10,772 nt of DNA, from positions 1-10,772 of the forward strand of contig JANQLI010000135.1 of the NCBI GenBank assembly GCA_028280675.1, written 5' to 3'. The position numbers and the translations under genes are program-made. Source of the stretch: Alphaproteobacteria bacterium. Lineage in GTDB: Bacteria; Pseudomonadota; Alphaproteobacteria; SMXP01. The stretch's first letter is position 1. Each line of letters opens with the position of its first letter. Below are positions 1-6,848 of this stretch, one piece after another. The notes under the pieces were generated by a model, which worked only from the letters and a program-made list of their open reading frames with translations, was not told the origin of the DNA and did no database searches.

Positions 1-279
1 CTTTGGCGCGGCGGCGGGGGAATGATCGCGATGGGTATGGGTGATCAAAATATGCGTGATGGTCTCGCCCTCTGTGGCGCGCAGAAGGGCGTCAACATGA
101 TCGTCCAGCAACGGTCCGGGATCAATCACGGCGACCTTTCCATGGCCGATAATGTATGTGCCGGTGCCTTTAAACGTAAACGGGCTTGGATTGTTCGCCA
201 CAACGCGGCGAATAAGTGGGCTCAGGCGATCGGCCACGCCATATTCACAGTCAAAGTTTGTATCAAAGGTCATCGCCAT
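1..279 (-). CDS. MBL-fold metallo-hydrolase, N-terminal part (cut by window edge)
   Basis: This is the first 93 residues of a metallo-beta-lactamase-fold hydrolase; the gene continues past base 1. The metal-binding signature HTHRDH is at residues 81-86 (HxHxDH: H81, H83, D85, H86). It follows the usual first half of the fold: a GTGTYIIG strand at about 38-45 and VIDPGP at 51-56. The motif style (N-P-S-P-F-T-F-K-G-T-G near the start, then THTHRDHSP) fits the LACTB2 / hydroxyacylglutathione hydrolase-like group, usually about 290-320 residues, which bind two zinc ions. The substrate cannot be told. The start is the ATG at 279; an ATG at 273 is also possible, and no strong ribosome binding site precedes either. 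The ATG at 298 is out of frame and soon meets a stop. It is divergent from the peroxidase-like gene, with 114 bases between the two starts. Confidence 0.85.
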   Translation of the reverse strand, partial: MAMTFDTNFDCEYGVADRLSPLIRRVVANNPSPFTFKGTGTYIIGHGKVAVIDPGPLLDDHVDALLRATEGETITHILITHTHRDHSPAAAPK

Positions 280-393
280 CGTGCGTCCGCCGTGCCATAG
301 TTTCCTGATCCTAAGACGTGTTTTTCTCTTTGCCAATATGACGTGAGACGTTTTAGGCTGATCAGATCATTGGCTTGTGAAAAGGGACATCCT

Positions 394-978
394 ATGAGTC
401 AGACACCGCGCCTGCATGCGCTCGATATTCCGCCGATGAAACGGGACGACATGCCCGCCGATTTGCAAAAATACTTCACCATTTGCGATGAAAAGCTCGG
501 CATGGTGCCCTATGTGCTGCAAAGCTATGCGTTTAGCGAGCCAAAGCTGCGCGCCTTTATGGGCATGTATAATGATCTCATGCTTGAGGAGGAGGAATGT
601 GGCCTCACCAAACTTGAGCGCGAAATGATTGCGGTGGTCGTGTCCTCCGTCAATCATTGTTATTATTGCTTGACGGCCCATGGCGCCGCGGTGCGCGAGC
701 TGTCTGGCGATCCTGTTCTTGGCGAGCAGCTTGTGATGAATTACCGCGTTGCCGACGTCACGCCCAAGCAAAAAGCGATGCTCGACTTTGCCTATAAAAT
801 GACGGTCGCCTCCTCCGAGATCGAAGAGCCGGATCGCCAAGCTTTACGGGATGCGGGATGGGGTGAGGTGGACATTTGGGATATTGCCGCCGTCGCGAGT
901 TTCTTCAACATGACCAACCGCATGGCCAGCGCCATCGACATGCAGCCGAACCCGGAATATCACGGCCAGTTCCGGTGA
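394..978 (+). CDS. AhpD-like / carboxymuconolactone decarboxylase-family peroxidase-related enzyme
   Basis: A 194-residue protein of the AhpD/CMD superfamily, closest in style to the 'uncharacterized peroxidase-related enzyme' group. The whole AhpD proton-relay set is visible: E77, C89, C92 and H96, in the run HCYYCLTAHG. The E-to-C spacing of 12 and the C-X2-C-X3-H order match AhpD of Mycobacterium tuberculosis (E118, C130, C133, H137). The likely role is thiol-based reduction of peroxides in the cytoplasm; the reductant is unknown. The ATG at 394 is chosen because AAAGGGA (381-387) sits 6 bases upstream. A GTG at 343 would add 17 residues without a ribosome binding site and with no family resemblance. 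No signal peptide or membrane segment is seen. It stands alone, divergent from the MBL hydrolase and convergent with the small membrane protein. Confidence 0.88.
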   Translation: MSQTPRLHALDIPPMKRDDMPADLQKYFTICDEKLGMVPYVLQSYAFSEPKLRAFMGMYNDLMLEEEECGLTKLEREMIAVVVSSVNHCYYCLTAHGAAVRELSGDPVLGEQLVMNYRVADVTPKQKAMLDFAYKMTVASSEIEEPDRQALRDAGWGEVDIWDIAAVASFFNMTNRMASAIDMQPNPEYHGQFR

Positions 979-1015
979 GGCATCGAAAACGGACACAAAA
1001 TGGCTGTAGATAAGA

Positions 1016-1042
1016 TGGGTTATGATGTCTGCTAATAACCCA
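1016..1042. repeat. Inverted repeat between convergent genes, possible weak terminator
   Basis: TGGGTTAT (1016-1023) and ATAACCCA (1035-1042) form a perfect 8-base stem with an 11-base loop. It lies between the peroxidase stop (978) and the membrane protein stop (1072-1074), where a bidirectional terminator would be expected. No good run of T follows on either strand, so the terminator reading is weak. Confidence 0.35.
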
Positions 1043-1071
1043 CAGCGGATATTATATTAATACTCAGTGGA

Positions 1072-1467
1072 CTACACTTCTTTGTGGCTTTTATCTGGGC
1101 GAGCTATAATCCAGAATATTGAGACTATCGATAGTCCAATTAATAAAATAAGCGAGCCAAATAAACCGACAAATTTGACTATCCCTTCGACAGTATTGAT
1201 TAAAAAAATTGAGGGAAAAAGATAGATTATGGCACAAGTTAATGAAATAAGGGCCCCAACAAACAAGTAACCCTTTAAGCTATAAATGTTCATTTTCTTC
1301 ATTAAGAAGTATGCTGGAATGCCCACAACAATGGCAACGGCGTAAGCGATAATTGTTATAATTCCTGTAACCCCAAATAACGTGTCACTGCCATCAATCA
1401 GAAGGGCGGTTAGCCCAAATATGAATGGTGTTAGTGGTGCAATTAAGAAGGCAGCGAGAGTTCTCAT
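1072..1467 (-). CDS. Small four-helix membrane protein, unknown function, AT-rich
   Basis: A 131-residue, very hydrophobic protein with four predicted membrane segments at about residues 4-24, 32-55, 65-88 and 98-121, and a short charged tail (ARPDKSHKEV). I do not recognise a family. A Gly-Ile-Pro step with basic residues after it (GIPAYFLMKK, 49-58) separates the helix pairs. The start is uncertain: ATG at 1467, or TTG at 1485 (six residues longer); neither has a clear ribosome binding site. The composition is striking. Three hand-counted 60-base rows (1141-1320) give about 28-33% GC against well over 50% in neighbouring genes, with A/T-ending codons throughout. This suggests transfer from a low-GC source. 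It has no partner on its strand and is convergent with the peroxidase gene. Confidence 0.65.
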   Translation of the reverse strand: MRTLAAFLIAPLTPFIFGLTALLIDGSDTLFGVTGIITIIAYAVAIVVGIPAYFLMKKMNIYSLKGYLFVGALISLTCAIIYLFPSIFLINTVEGIVKFVGLFGSLILLIGLSIVSIFWIIARPDKSHKEV

Positions 1468-1485
1468 ATTAAAATACGCAATCAA

Positions 1486-1766
1486 AATAAATTAATCTAT
1501 CGCATTTCCACTTTTCGCTAATTTGAGAAGTCTAACCTATTTGGGTCAAAATGTCAGCGCGTGACCAAATGCAGAAGCTGCACATCGACGTGGCGTCTCT
1601 TTTTGCGTCTCCCGACTATCACCAAACGATCACCAAGGGACCGTTCTGCGCCGCAATCTTCGAAAGAGCGATCCTCGAAGAAATTCCTCGTTTCTGGTCG
1701 ATTTTTCTGAACCGAACGATTGTTTCAGCCGTAAAATTTTAAGAGCGGAAAAAAGGGACCCATGCG
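1486..1766. other. Intergenic stretch upstream of the transporter-reductase gene
   Basis: About 280 bases with no convincing gene. A 63-codon frame (1551-1742) exists but has no ribosome binding site and no recognisable protein. A short inverted repeat, CTTCGA / TCGAAG with an 11-base loop, lies near 1668-1690. The last bases carry the ribosome binding site of the next gene, AAAAGGGA at about 1751-1757. No good -35/-10 pair was found, although a promoter for that gene should lie here. Confidence 0.5.
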
Positions 1767-3881
1767 ATGACACCCAAGCACAACGGCCTGAAAATCGGTC
1801 CGATCTGGCTTGAGCCGGGCGTGTCCCGGATCAACTTCTGGACATTCATGTATGCCTCATTGGTCACCATTTCGATGGTGGTGTTCGTGAACATATCGCA
1901 GCCTTATATTCTGGTCGAAAATATCGGTATAGCCCCAGGCGCCGAAGGGACATTGACAGGTCAGCTCGCCATGTTGAGCGAGTTGACGGTCATGCTGAGC
2001 ATCGGCCTTGTCGGCGTTATGGCAGACCGGATCGGGCGAAAACAGCTTTTTGCGCTTGGTCTTATTTTCTTCGGCCTGACATATATATTATACCCGACAA
2101 TTGACTCGATAGCGGAGCTTTTTGCCTTTCGGGTGATTTATGCGCTCGGTGTTGCGTGCGCCACCGGTATGTTGGGCACGGTGACCAATGACTATCCGCA
2201 AGAAATTTCGAGAGGCCGACTCATTGCAATGTCTGGCGTGCTCATCGGTATTGGTGTCGTCACAACCAAACTTGTGATTGGCGGTCTGCCAAATTCAATG
2301 ATTGAAGGCGGCATGGAGGCCAAAACCGCATGGACCTACACCCACTGGATTGTCGCGACCATATGCTTTTTCTCCGCCGTCGTTCTTGCACTCGGCTTGA
2401 AAGGCGGCACACCGATACGCCACGAAGAAAAAGCCCCCATCAGCGAGCTGGTTCAAAAAGGTCTCACGGAAGCAAAGAAACCAAGAACAGCCTTTGCCTA
2501 TGCGTCGGCCTTTGTGGCCCGCAGCGATTTGGTGATCATCGGCACTTTCACGATGCTGTGGGCGTCCTCTGTGGGCCGCGAGACGGGAATGACCCAAGCC
2601 GAAGCGCTCGCCCGCGGCGGCATGCTGTTTGGCGTCACGCAAATGGCCGGTCTGATATGGGCGCCCTTTATGGGCGCTATGCTTGATCGCGTAAATCGTG
2701 TGGCGGCCCTTACGTTTGGGGCATTCTTATCCTTTGCCGGGTCTGTGGGCATGATCCTGGTCGCAAATCCGTTCGACAATGCGTATCTCCCGCTGTTCAT
2801 GTTGATGGGTATTGGACAGATCAGTTGTTTCTTTGCGTCACAAGCGCTCATCGGACAAGAAGCCCCCGTCGAGGCGCGCGGCGCTGTCATTGGCGCATTC
2901 GGCATTTGCGGCGCCGTGGGCATTTTATTTTTTACTGGCATGGGTGGATTTCTCTTTGACCAGTGGATGTATGCGGGCCCCTTTGTCTTTGTTGGCTTGG
3001 CGACAGGCGTTCTGATGCTGCTCGGGATCTGGGTCTACATCAAAGCGCCCGGACCATCCCCGATCGAGCCCATGAAAAATGCGACCGTTGTTATCACCGG
3101 CAGCACGCGCGGGATTGGCTATGGCATGGCGAAGGAATTCCTGAAACGCGGTCACACTGTCGTCGTCAACGGACGCCATCAGAACGGCGTCGATGCGGCC
3201 GTGGCGGATTTGCGCAAAACATCCGCCAAAGGCCAATTGCACGGCGTGATCTGCGACGTGTGCAATCCGGAAGACGTTGAGCGTTTGTGGCGGTCCTCCA
3301 AAGAGCAATTTGGCAAGGTCGATATCTGGATCAACAATGCGGGCATTGCGAATAACAAGGCGTCCATCGAGTCTCTTGCGCTGAAAGAACTCCCGGACGT
3401 GGTGAACACAAACTTGCTCGGCGTGATGTATGGCAGTCGCATCGCCATTCAAGGCATGAAGGAACAAGGCTTCGGTCAAATCTACAATTGCGAAGGCTTT
3501 GGCAGCGAAGACATCGCAACGCCCGGCATGAGCGTGTATGGCAGCACAAAACGCGCTGTAGGGTACCTCACACGTGCTCTTGGCAAAGAGCTCGAAGACA
3601 GCCCCATCAGCATCGGCACCATCGATCCTGGCATCGTCTATACGGATCTGCGTCTCGCCCAGGCGAAGAAAGCGCGGTTGAAACGACGGGAACGTCTGCT
3701 CCGCATCATCAACATGTTTGGCGATAAAGTGGAAGACGTTAGCCCCGATCTGGTGACCCGAGTCTTAAGCAATCGAAAGAGAAACGCCACGATCACTTGG
3801 ATGACAAAGCCGAAGATGCTTTGGCGTATGCTGAAGTCGCTTTTTGTGAAGCGCGATCCGCTGTCCGAGATGGGCATCTAG
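1767..3881 (+). CDS. MFS transporter fused to NOL/NYC1-like short-chain dehydrogenase/reductase
   Basis: A 704-residue protein with two complete domains in one frame. Residues 1-425 are a 12-helix major facilitator transporter: motif A at 83-92 (GVMADRIGRK), a second copy at about 303-312 (GAMLDRVNRV), and YPQEISRGR at 143-151. Residues 437-704 are an SDR: cofactor motif TGSTRGIG (444-451), NNAG (523-526), N549, S580, Y591 and K595 in YGSTK. DIWINNAG, the N-x-E-G-x-G-S stretch, PGIVYTDL and the 11-residue Ser-Tyr spacing match my memory of plant chlorophyll b reductases NOL/NYC1 better than FabG types. The likely activity is NAD(P)H-dependent reduction of a bulky carbonyl near the membrane. 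The transported and reduced compounds are unknown. Start ATG 1767 follows AAAAGGGA; ATG 1762 meets a stop after two codons. The linker between the domains is only about 12 residues. Confidence 0.88.
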   Translation: MTPKHNGLKIGPIWLEPGVSRINFWTFMYASLVTISMVVFVNISQPYILVENIGIAPGAEGTLTGQLAMLSELTVMLSIGLVGVMADRIGRKQLFALGLIFFGLTYILYPTIDSIAELFAFRVIYALGVACATGMLGTVTNDYPQEISRGRLIAMSGVLIGIGVVTTKLVIGGLPNSMIEGGMEAKTAWTYTHWIVATICFFSAVVLALGLKGGTPIRHEEKAPISELVQKGLTEAKKPRTAFAYASAFVARSDLVIIGTFTMLWASSVGRETGMTQAEALARGGMLFGVTQMAGLIWAPFMGAMLDRVNRVAALTFGAFLSFAGSVGMILVANPFDNAYLPLFMLMGIGQISCFFASQALIGQEAPVEARGAVIGAFGICGAVGILFFTGMGGFLFDQWMYAGPFVFVGLATGVLMLLGIWVYIKAPGPSPIEPMKNATVVITGSTRGIGYGMAKEFLKRGHTVVVNGRHQNGVDAAVADLRKTSAKGQLHGVICDVCNPEDVERLWRSSKEQFGKVDIWINNAGIANNKASIESLALKELPDVVNTNLLGVMYGSRIAIQGMKEQGFGQIYNCEGFGSEDIATPGMSVYGSTKRAVGYLTRALGKELEDSPISIGTIDPGIVYTDLRLAQAKKARLKRRERLLRIINMFGDKVEDVSPDLVTRVLSNRKRNATITWMTKPKMLWRMLKSLFVKRDPLSEMGI
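3072..3881 (+). other. SDR domain of the fusion, with a possible internal start at Met436
   Basis: The reductase half begins almost exactly at an ATG (3072-3074, Met436), the place where a free-standing SDR would start (MKNATVVITGS). The upstream bases contain only weak purine-rich matches (GGAC, CGAG), so a separate start is possible but not well supported. The simplest history is loss of a stop between an ancestral transporter gene and a directly following reductase gene. The entry marks the domain boundary rather than a separate gene. Confidence 0.5.
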
Positions 3882-3893
3882 GTGCGTCCCAGC

Positions 3894-3920
3894 AAAAGTT
3901 CGGCCATCGCTTATGGCCGA
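3894..3920 (-). terminator. Hairpin terminator between convergent genes
   Basis: TCGGCCAT (3900-3907) and ATGGCCGA (3913-3920) form a perfect, GC-rich 8-base stem with a 5-base loop. It lies in the 42-base gap between the stop of the transporter-reductase (3881) and the stop of the restriction enzyme (3924). Read on the minus strand the stem is followed after a few bases by TTTT (3897-3894), so it fits best as terminator of the minus-strand unit. On the plus strand there is no T run. Confidence 0.6.
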
Positions 3921-3923
3921 CGC

Positions 3924-6848
3924 TCAAAGTAACTTACCCAATGATTGTTCCGCTTTGGCCCGTTCTTGATTGAGTTCGAAAAGGCGCTTTAAGATTTCTT
4001 CATCGGTGAGAGCGCCCGATTTGAAATCCTCTTCCCATCCATAGGCGGCTGCGACCGCCTCATCGAGGGCGCGGTGGGCGTTGTCTAGCCAGGCCGGGCG
4101 CTCATTATAGAGATTGGTGAGCGTGCGTTTCTTGAGAATTTTCTCCGCCTTCTCATCCACGGGCAAAATGCGGTCGGGATACCCCTCCACCACTTCCGGC
4201 ACGCGCTTCACAAGGTCCGGCGGGTTCAACCAGTTTTCGCGCAGCTCATTCAACCGCGCAGCAGCCTCGGCGATGCGCACAGCGTGAGGGTGATCCGCAT
4301 AATCTGTTGCTGCAATGTCCGGTGTGAGACCGTCGGGGAAGGGGAACGTCTCAAAACAGGTTGTCGGCGTGTAGCGCGGATCATTGCCTTTCCCGAGCCA
4401 TGTGCACATACGTAATGACCACAGCTCATGGAATTTGGAATGCAGAATACCGAAAGACGTGTCATCGTCGCGTGCAATAGCTATCGCACCATCATCCAAG
4501 GACGCATGAGAATCTAACCAAACAAAAATTCGATGTTTTGATATTCGTGGCGTTGCGATAAAACGTTGCAAGCCTAAAATCGCATTTCGCAATCCAGGGG
4601 CGGTTTCGGAATGAAGCCAATAATGCTTTCGCCTCCACTCGCGTCTATTTTTATCACGTACAGGCTTTACGTTCTCAACAGTATACTCGAATGGTAGCTC
4701 AAATAGCGCTGCCGCCTCAACAGGAGTATTGTGGCCGAAGTCAATAATCCAACGGTCAGAGGGTCTCCTGGCAAGATCGGTTCCAGTGAACCTTCGGTGT
4801 ATCACTTCAGAATTTTTCAAATTGTTTGGGTTTAATGGAGCACTGAGCATCTGTCGTGCAGTAGCAGCCGTTAAATCGAAAGGGCCACCTTTTTTAGTGC
4901 CCAAAAATGCTATGTTCGTGTTCATATCCAATTTTATAGAAGTAGTAACATCAATATCTCCATCACTGGCGGTTAAATCCGATACGATTTTCTGAACTGG
5001 ATTTCCGTTCAATACTACCTCTTGGCCACATATACTATCGAAACATACGAGTGCAACTCGTACTGCCGCACCCTCCACTGTCCATTCCTCATCATCCCAT
5101 GCATGGAAAATACTTCCATGATCAACAATCGGTTTTAATGCTTCTCGATTTGCGCCTCCGCGGATCGAGTTTGTTGCCACTAATCCTGCACGAACAGACT
5201 TACTCTGAGAAACACATCCCCAGGCTTTGACAAACCAAAAGGTGACTAGGTCTACAGTGCCTGGTAACCTATCGGAATACGCATCTCTAAGTGCAACTGA
5301 ATATTCTTCTCCTAGCTCGGAAAGAAATTTGTAAACGCCCAAAAATGGTGGGTTACCAATGATGGCATCTGCTTGGGGCCATTCTACTTCGTCCCATTGA
5401 TCTGTTTCTTGGTTGTATTCAATTAATGCATCCCGGCATTCGATGTTCCCTAGGGGCCGCAGAATGGGATTTGTCGCAGCGCTGAACCCATTGCGGCGCA
5501 TCCACTGGATTTCGCCGATCCAGATGGAGACACGCGCGAGTTCCGCCGCATACGGATTGATTTCAATCCCCTTGACCGCCTCCGGGCCCACTTGAGGGAA
5601 CGCGCGCGGCAAGCCGAGGGTTTCCGCATCGAGGTTCGCTTTGTGCTCAAGGTCCTTTAGCGACAGGAGTGACAGGTAAAGAAAATTGCCCGAGCCGCAG
5701 GCGGGATCAAGCACACGGAAATTTTTTAAGTTTTCGATGAAGGCTATGTGCAGCGCCGCAGCGCGATTTTGCGCCTTGGTTTTCGCGCCTTTCGACTTTG
5801 CTTTTTCCGCCTTAGCAAGTTCGGCCTCGATCTTGGCCTTTGTATCTTCCCACTCCTTCGTCAATGGTTCGACGATCACCGGATTCACGATCATCATAAT
5901 CTTTTCGCGATCGGTGTAATGCGCGCCAAGCTGGGATCGTTTCGACGGATCGAGCCCGCGTTCGAAGAGGGTGCCCAGAATGGATGGGTCGATGTCTTGC
6001 CAATCGAGTTTTGCTGCCTTGAGGGCGAGGGCCACATCGTCTTTATCCATGGGCAGCGCTTCATCCGAATCGAAAAGGCCGCCATTAAACCAAGGGATTT
6101 CCTCAAGCCCAAATTCGCCGCCGTCTTTCATGGCGGCGAACAAGCGTTGAAGATAGCCTTCAGCTTTTTCAGGCGCGTTTGCTGAGCGCTCCAATGCTTT
6201 TTGAAAGAGCTTGTTCGGCAAAAGACCCACATCTTCGGCGAACATGCAGAAGACAAGACGGTTGACGAAATGCGCGACCTTTCGGGCATAGTCTGATTCC
6301 GTTTCGCTTTCTGGCCGGCGGGCGCGGAGACGCTGCGCAAGGTCGGAAAACTCGTCAGCCGCTTCGGCAGTGAGTTGCGTTCGCGTGCGTTTTGGTTTTA
6401 GCGCTTCTGGGTTTGCGAAGGCGGCTTTCAATAGGTCGCGCTTGCTTGCGTCTACGAGGTCAGTCAGAGCGATTTCATGCGTTTCCTGAATTGTATTGGT
6501 CCAGTTGGTGCGGATGATGATCGACTTCGTGTCGGAGACGATGAGGAGCGGTGGGTTTTCAAGCGCGACCGAGTAACGCAGCAATTGTTCATGCGCGCCT
6601 ATCAGGTCTTTGCCAGGCCCTTTATATTCCCACCCAAAGCAGCCCTTTTTCCAAACATCAGCGAAACCCTGACCGCCGGTGGATTTGGTTGCGCCCTTTT
6701 CAAACATATAGGTTTCACCGGTTTGATCGGCGTCGGTGGGCTTAGGCTCACCCAAAAGGTCGCAGAGGTCATTGAAATGGGATTGCGCCGCCGCGCTCTC
6801 TTTCAGCGTGGACTTTTCCCATTTGTGGATAAATTCACTGGGCTCCAT
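3924..6848 (-). CDS. MmeI-like type IIL restriction-modification enzyme (endonuclease plus DNA methyltransferase)
   Basis: A 974-residue single-chain restriction-modification enzyme. The N-terminal nuclease carries D64-X9-E74-X-K76 (in ADVWKKGCFGWEYK), the spacing known for MmeI (D70, E80, K82), so cleavage looks intact. A helical spacer (about 160-330) includes the LGAHYTDREKI run, then a charged coiled coil (332-362). The methyltransferase has motif I DPACGSGNFL (381-390), GIEINPYAAELAR (427-439) and motif IV NPPF (499-502), typical of N6-adenine (gamma-class) enzymes. The target-recognition region follows (about 680-840, ending FETFPFP), then a helical C-terminus. Such enzymes protect their own DNA by hemimethylation and need no separate methylase or specificity gene. 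ATG 6848 is chosen: AAGGA lies 11 bases upstream, and MEPSEFIHKW is a normal family start. A TTG 66 bases earlier is unlikely. It overlaps the symporter gene by 14 bases. GC drops in the middle of the gene (see findings). Confidence 0.92.
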   Translation of the reverse strand: MEPSEFIHKWEKSTLKESAAAQSHFNDLCDLLGEPKPTDADQTGETYMFEKGATKSTGGQGFADVWKKGCFGWEYKGPGKDLIGAHEQLLRYSVALENPPLLIVSDTKSIIIRTNWTNTIQETHEIALTDLVDASKRDLLKAAFANPEALKPKRTRTQLTAEAADEFSDLAQRLRARRPESETESDYARKVAHFVNRLVFCMFAEDVGLLPNKLFQKALERSANAPEKAEGYLQRLFAAMKDGGEFGLEEIPWFNGGLFDSDEALPMDKDDVALALKAAKLDWQDIDPSILGTLFERGLDPSKRSQLGAHYTDREKIMMIVNPVIVEPLTKEWEDTKAKIEAELAKAEKAKSKGAKTKAQNRAAALHIAFIENLKNFRVLDPACGSGNFLYLSLLSLKDLEHKANLDAETLGLPRAFPQVGPEAVKGIEINPYAAELARVSIWIGEIQWMRRNGFSAATNPILRPLGNIECRDALIEYNQETDQWDEVEWPQADAIIGNPPFLGVYKFLSELGEEYSVALRDAYSDRLPGTVDLVTFWFVKAWGCVSQSKSVRAGLVATNSIRGGANREALKPIVDHGSIFHAWDDEEWTVEGAAVRVALVCFDSICGQEVVLNGNPVQKIVSDLTASDGDIDVTTSIKLDMNTNIAFLGTKKGGPFDLTAATARQMLSAPLNPNNLKNSEVIHRRFTGTDLARRPSDRWIIDFGHNTPVEAAALFELPFEYTVENVKPVRDKNRREWRRKHYWLHSETAPGLRNAILGLQRFIATPRISKHRIFVWLDSHASLDDGAIAIARDDDTSFGILHSKFHELWSLRMCTWLGKGNDPRYTPTTCFETFPFPDGLTPDIAATDYADHPHAVRIAEAAARLNELRENWLNPPDLVKRVPEVVEGYPDRILPVDEKAEKILKKRTLTNLYNERPAWLDNAHRALDEAVAAAYGWEEDFKSGALTDEEILKRLFELNQERAKAEQSLGKLL

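Noticed and set aside
280..393. Repeated GACGT motifs (315, 340, 347) in the divergent gap
   Set aside because: Three five-base matches in AT-rich sequence are easily chance, and no promoter pair lines up with them.
1720..1740. TTGTTT and TAAAAT as promoter boxes for the transporter-reductase gene
   Set aside because: The spacing is far too short (about 6 bases) and no alternative -35 is found at 16-18 bases.
1551..1742. 63-codon plus-strand frame in the gap before the transporter-reductase gene
   Set aside because: No ribosome binding site, no recognisable domain, and the length is reached by chance in DNA of this composition. Kept only as a remark in the intergenic entry.
2925..3479. 184-codon minus-strand frame across the MFS-SDR junction
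   Set aside because: It is antisense to the fusion. It was considered as a sign that the junction is a frame error, but the plus-strand frame is continuous and both domains are intact.
5748..6185. 145-codon plus-strand frame antisense to the MmeI-like gene
   Set aside because: The opposite strand codes motifs of a known family across the whole stretch; this frame is a by-product of its codon use.
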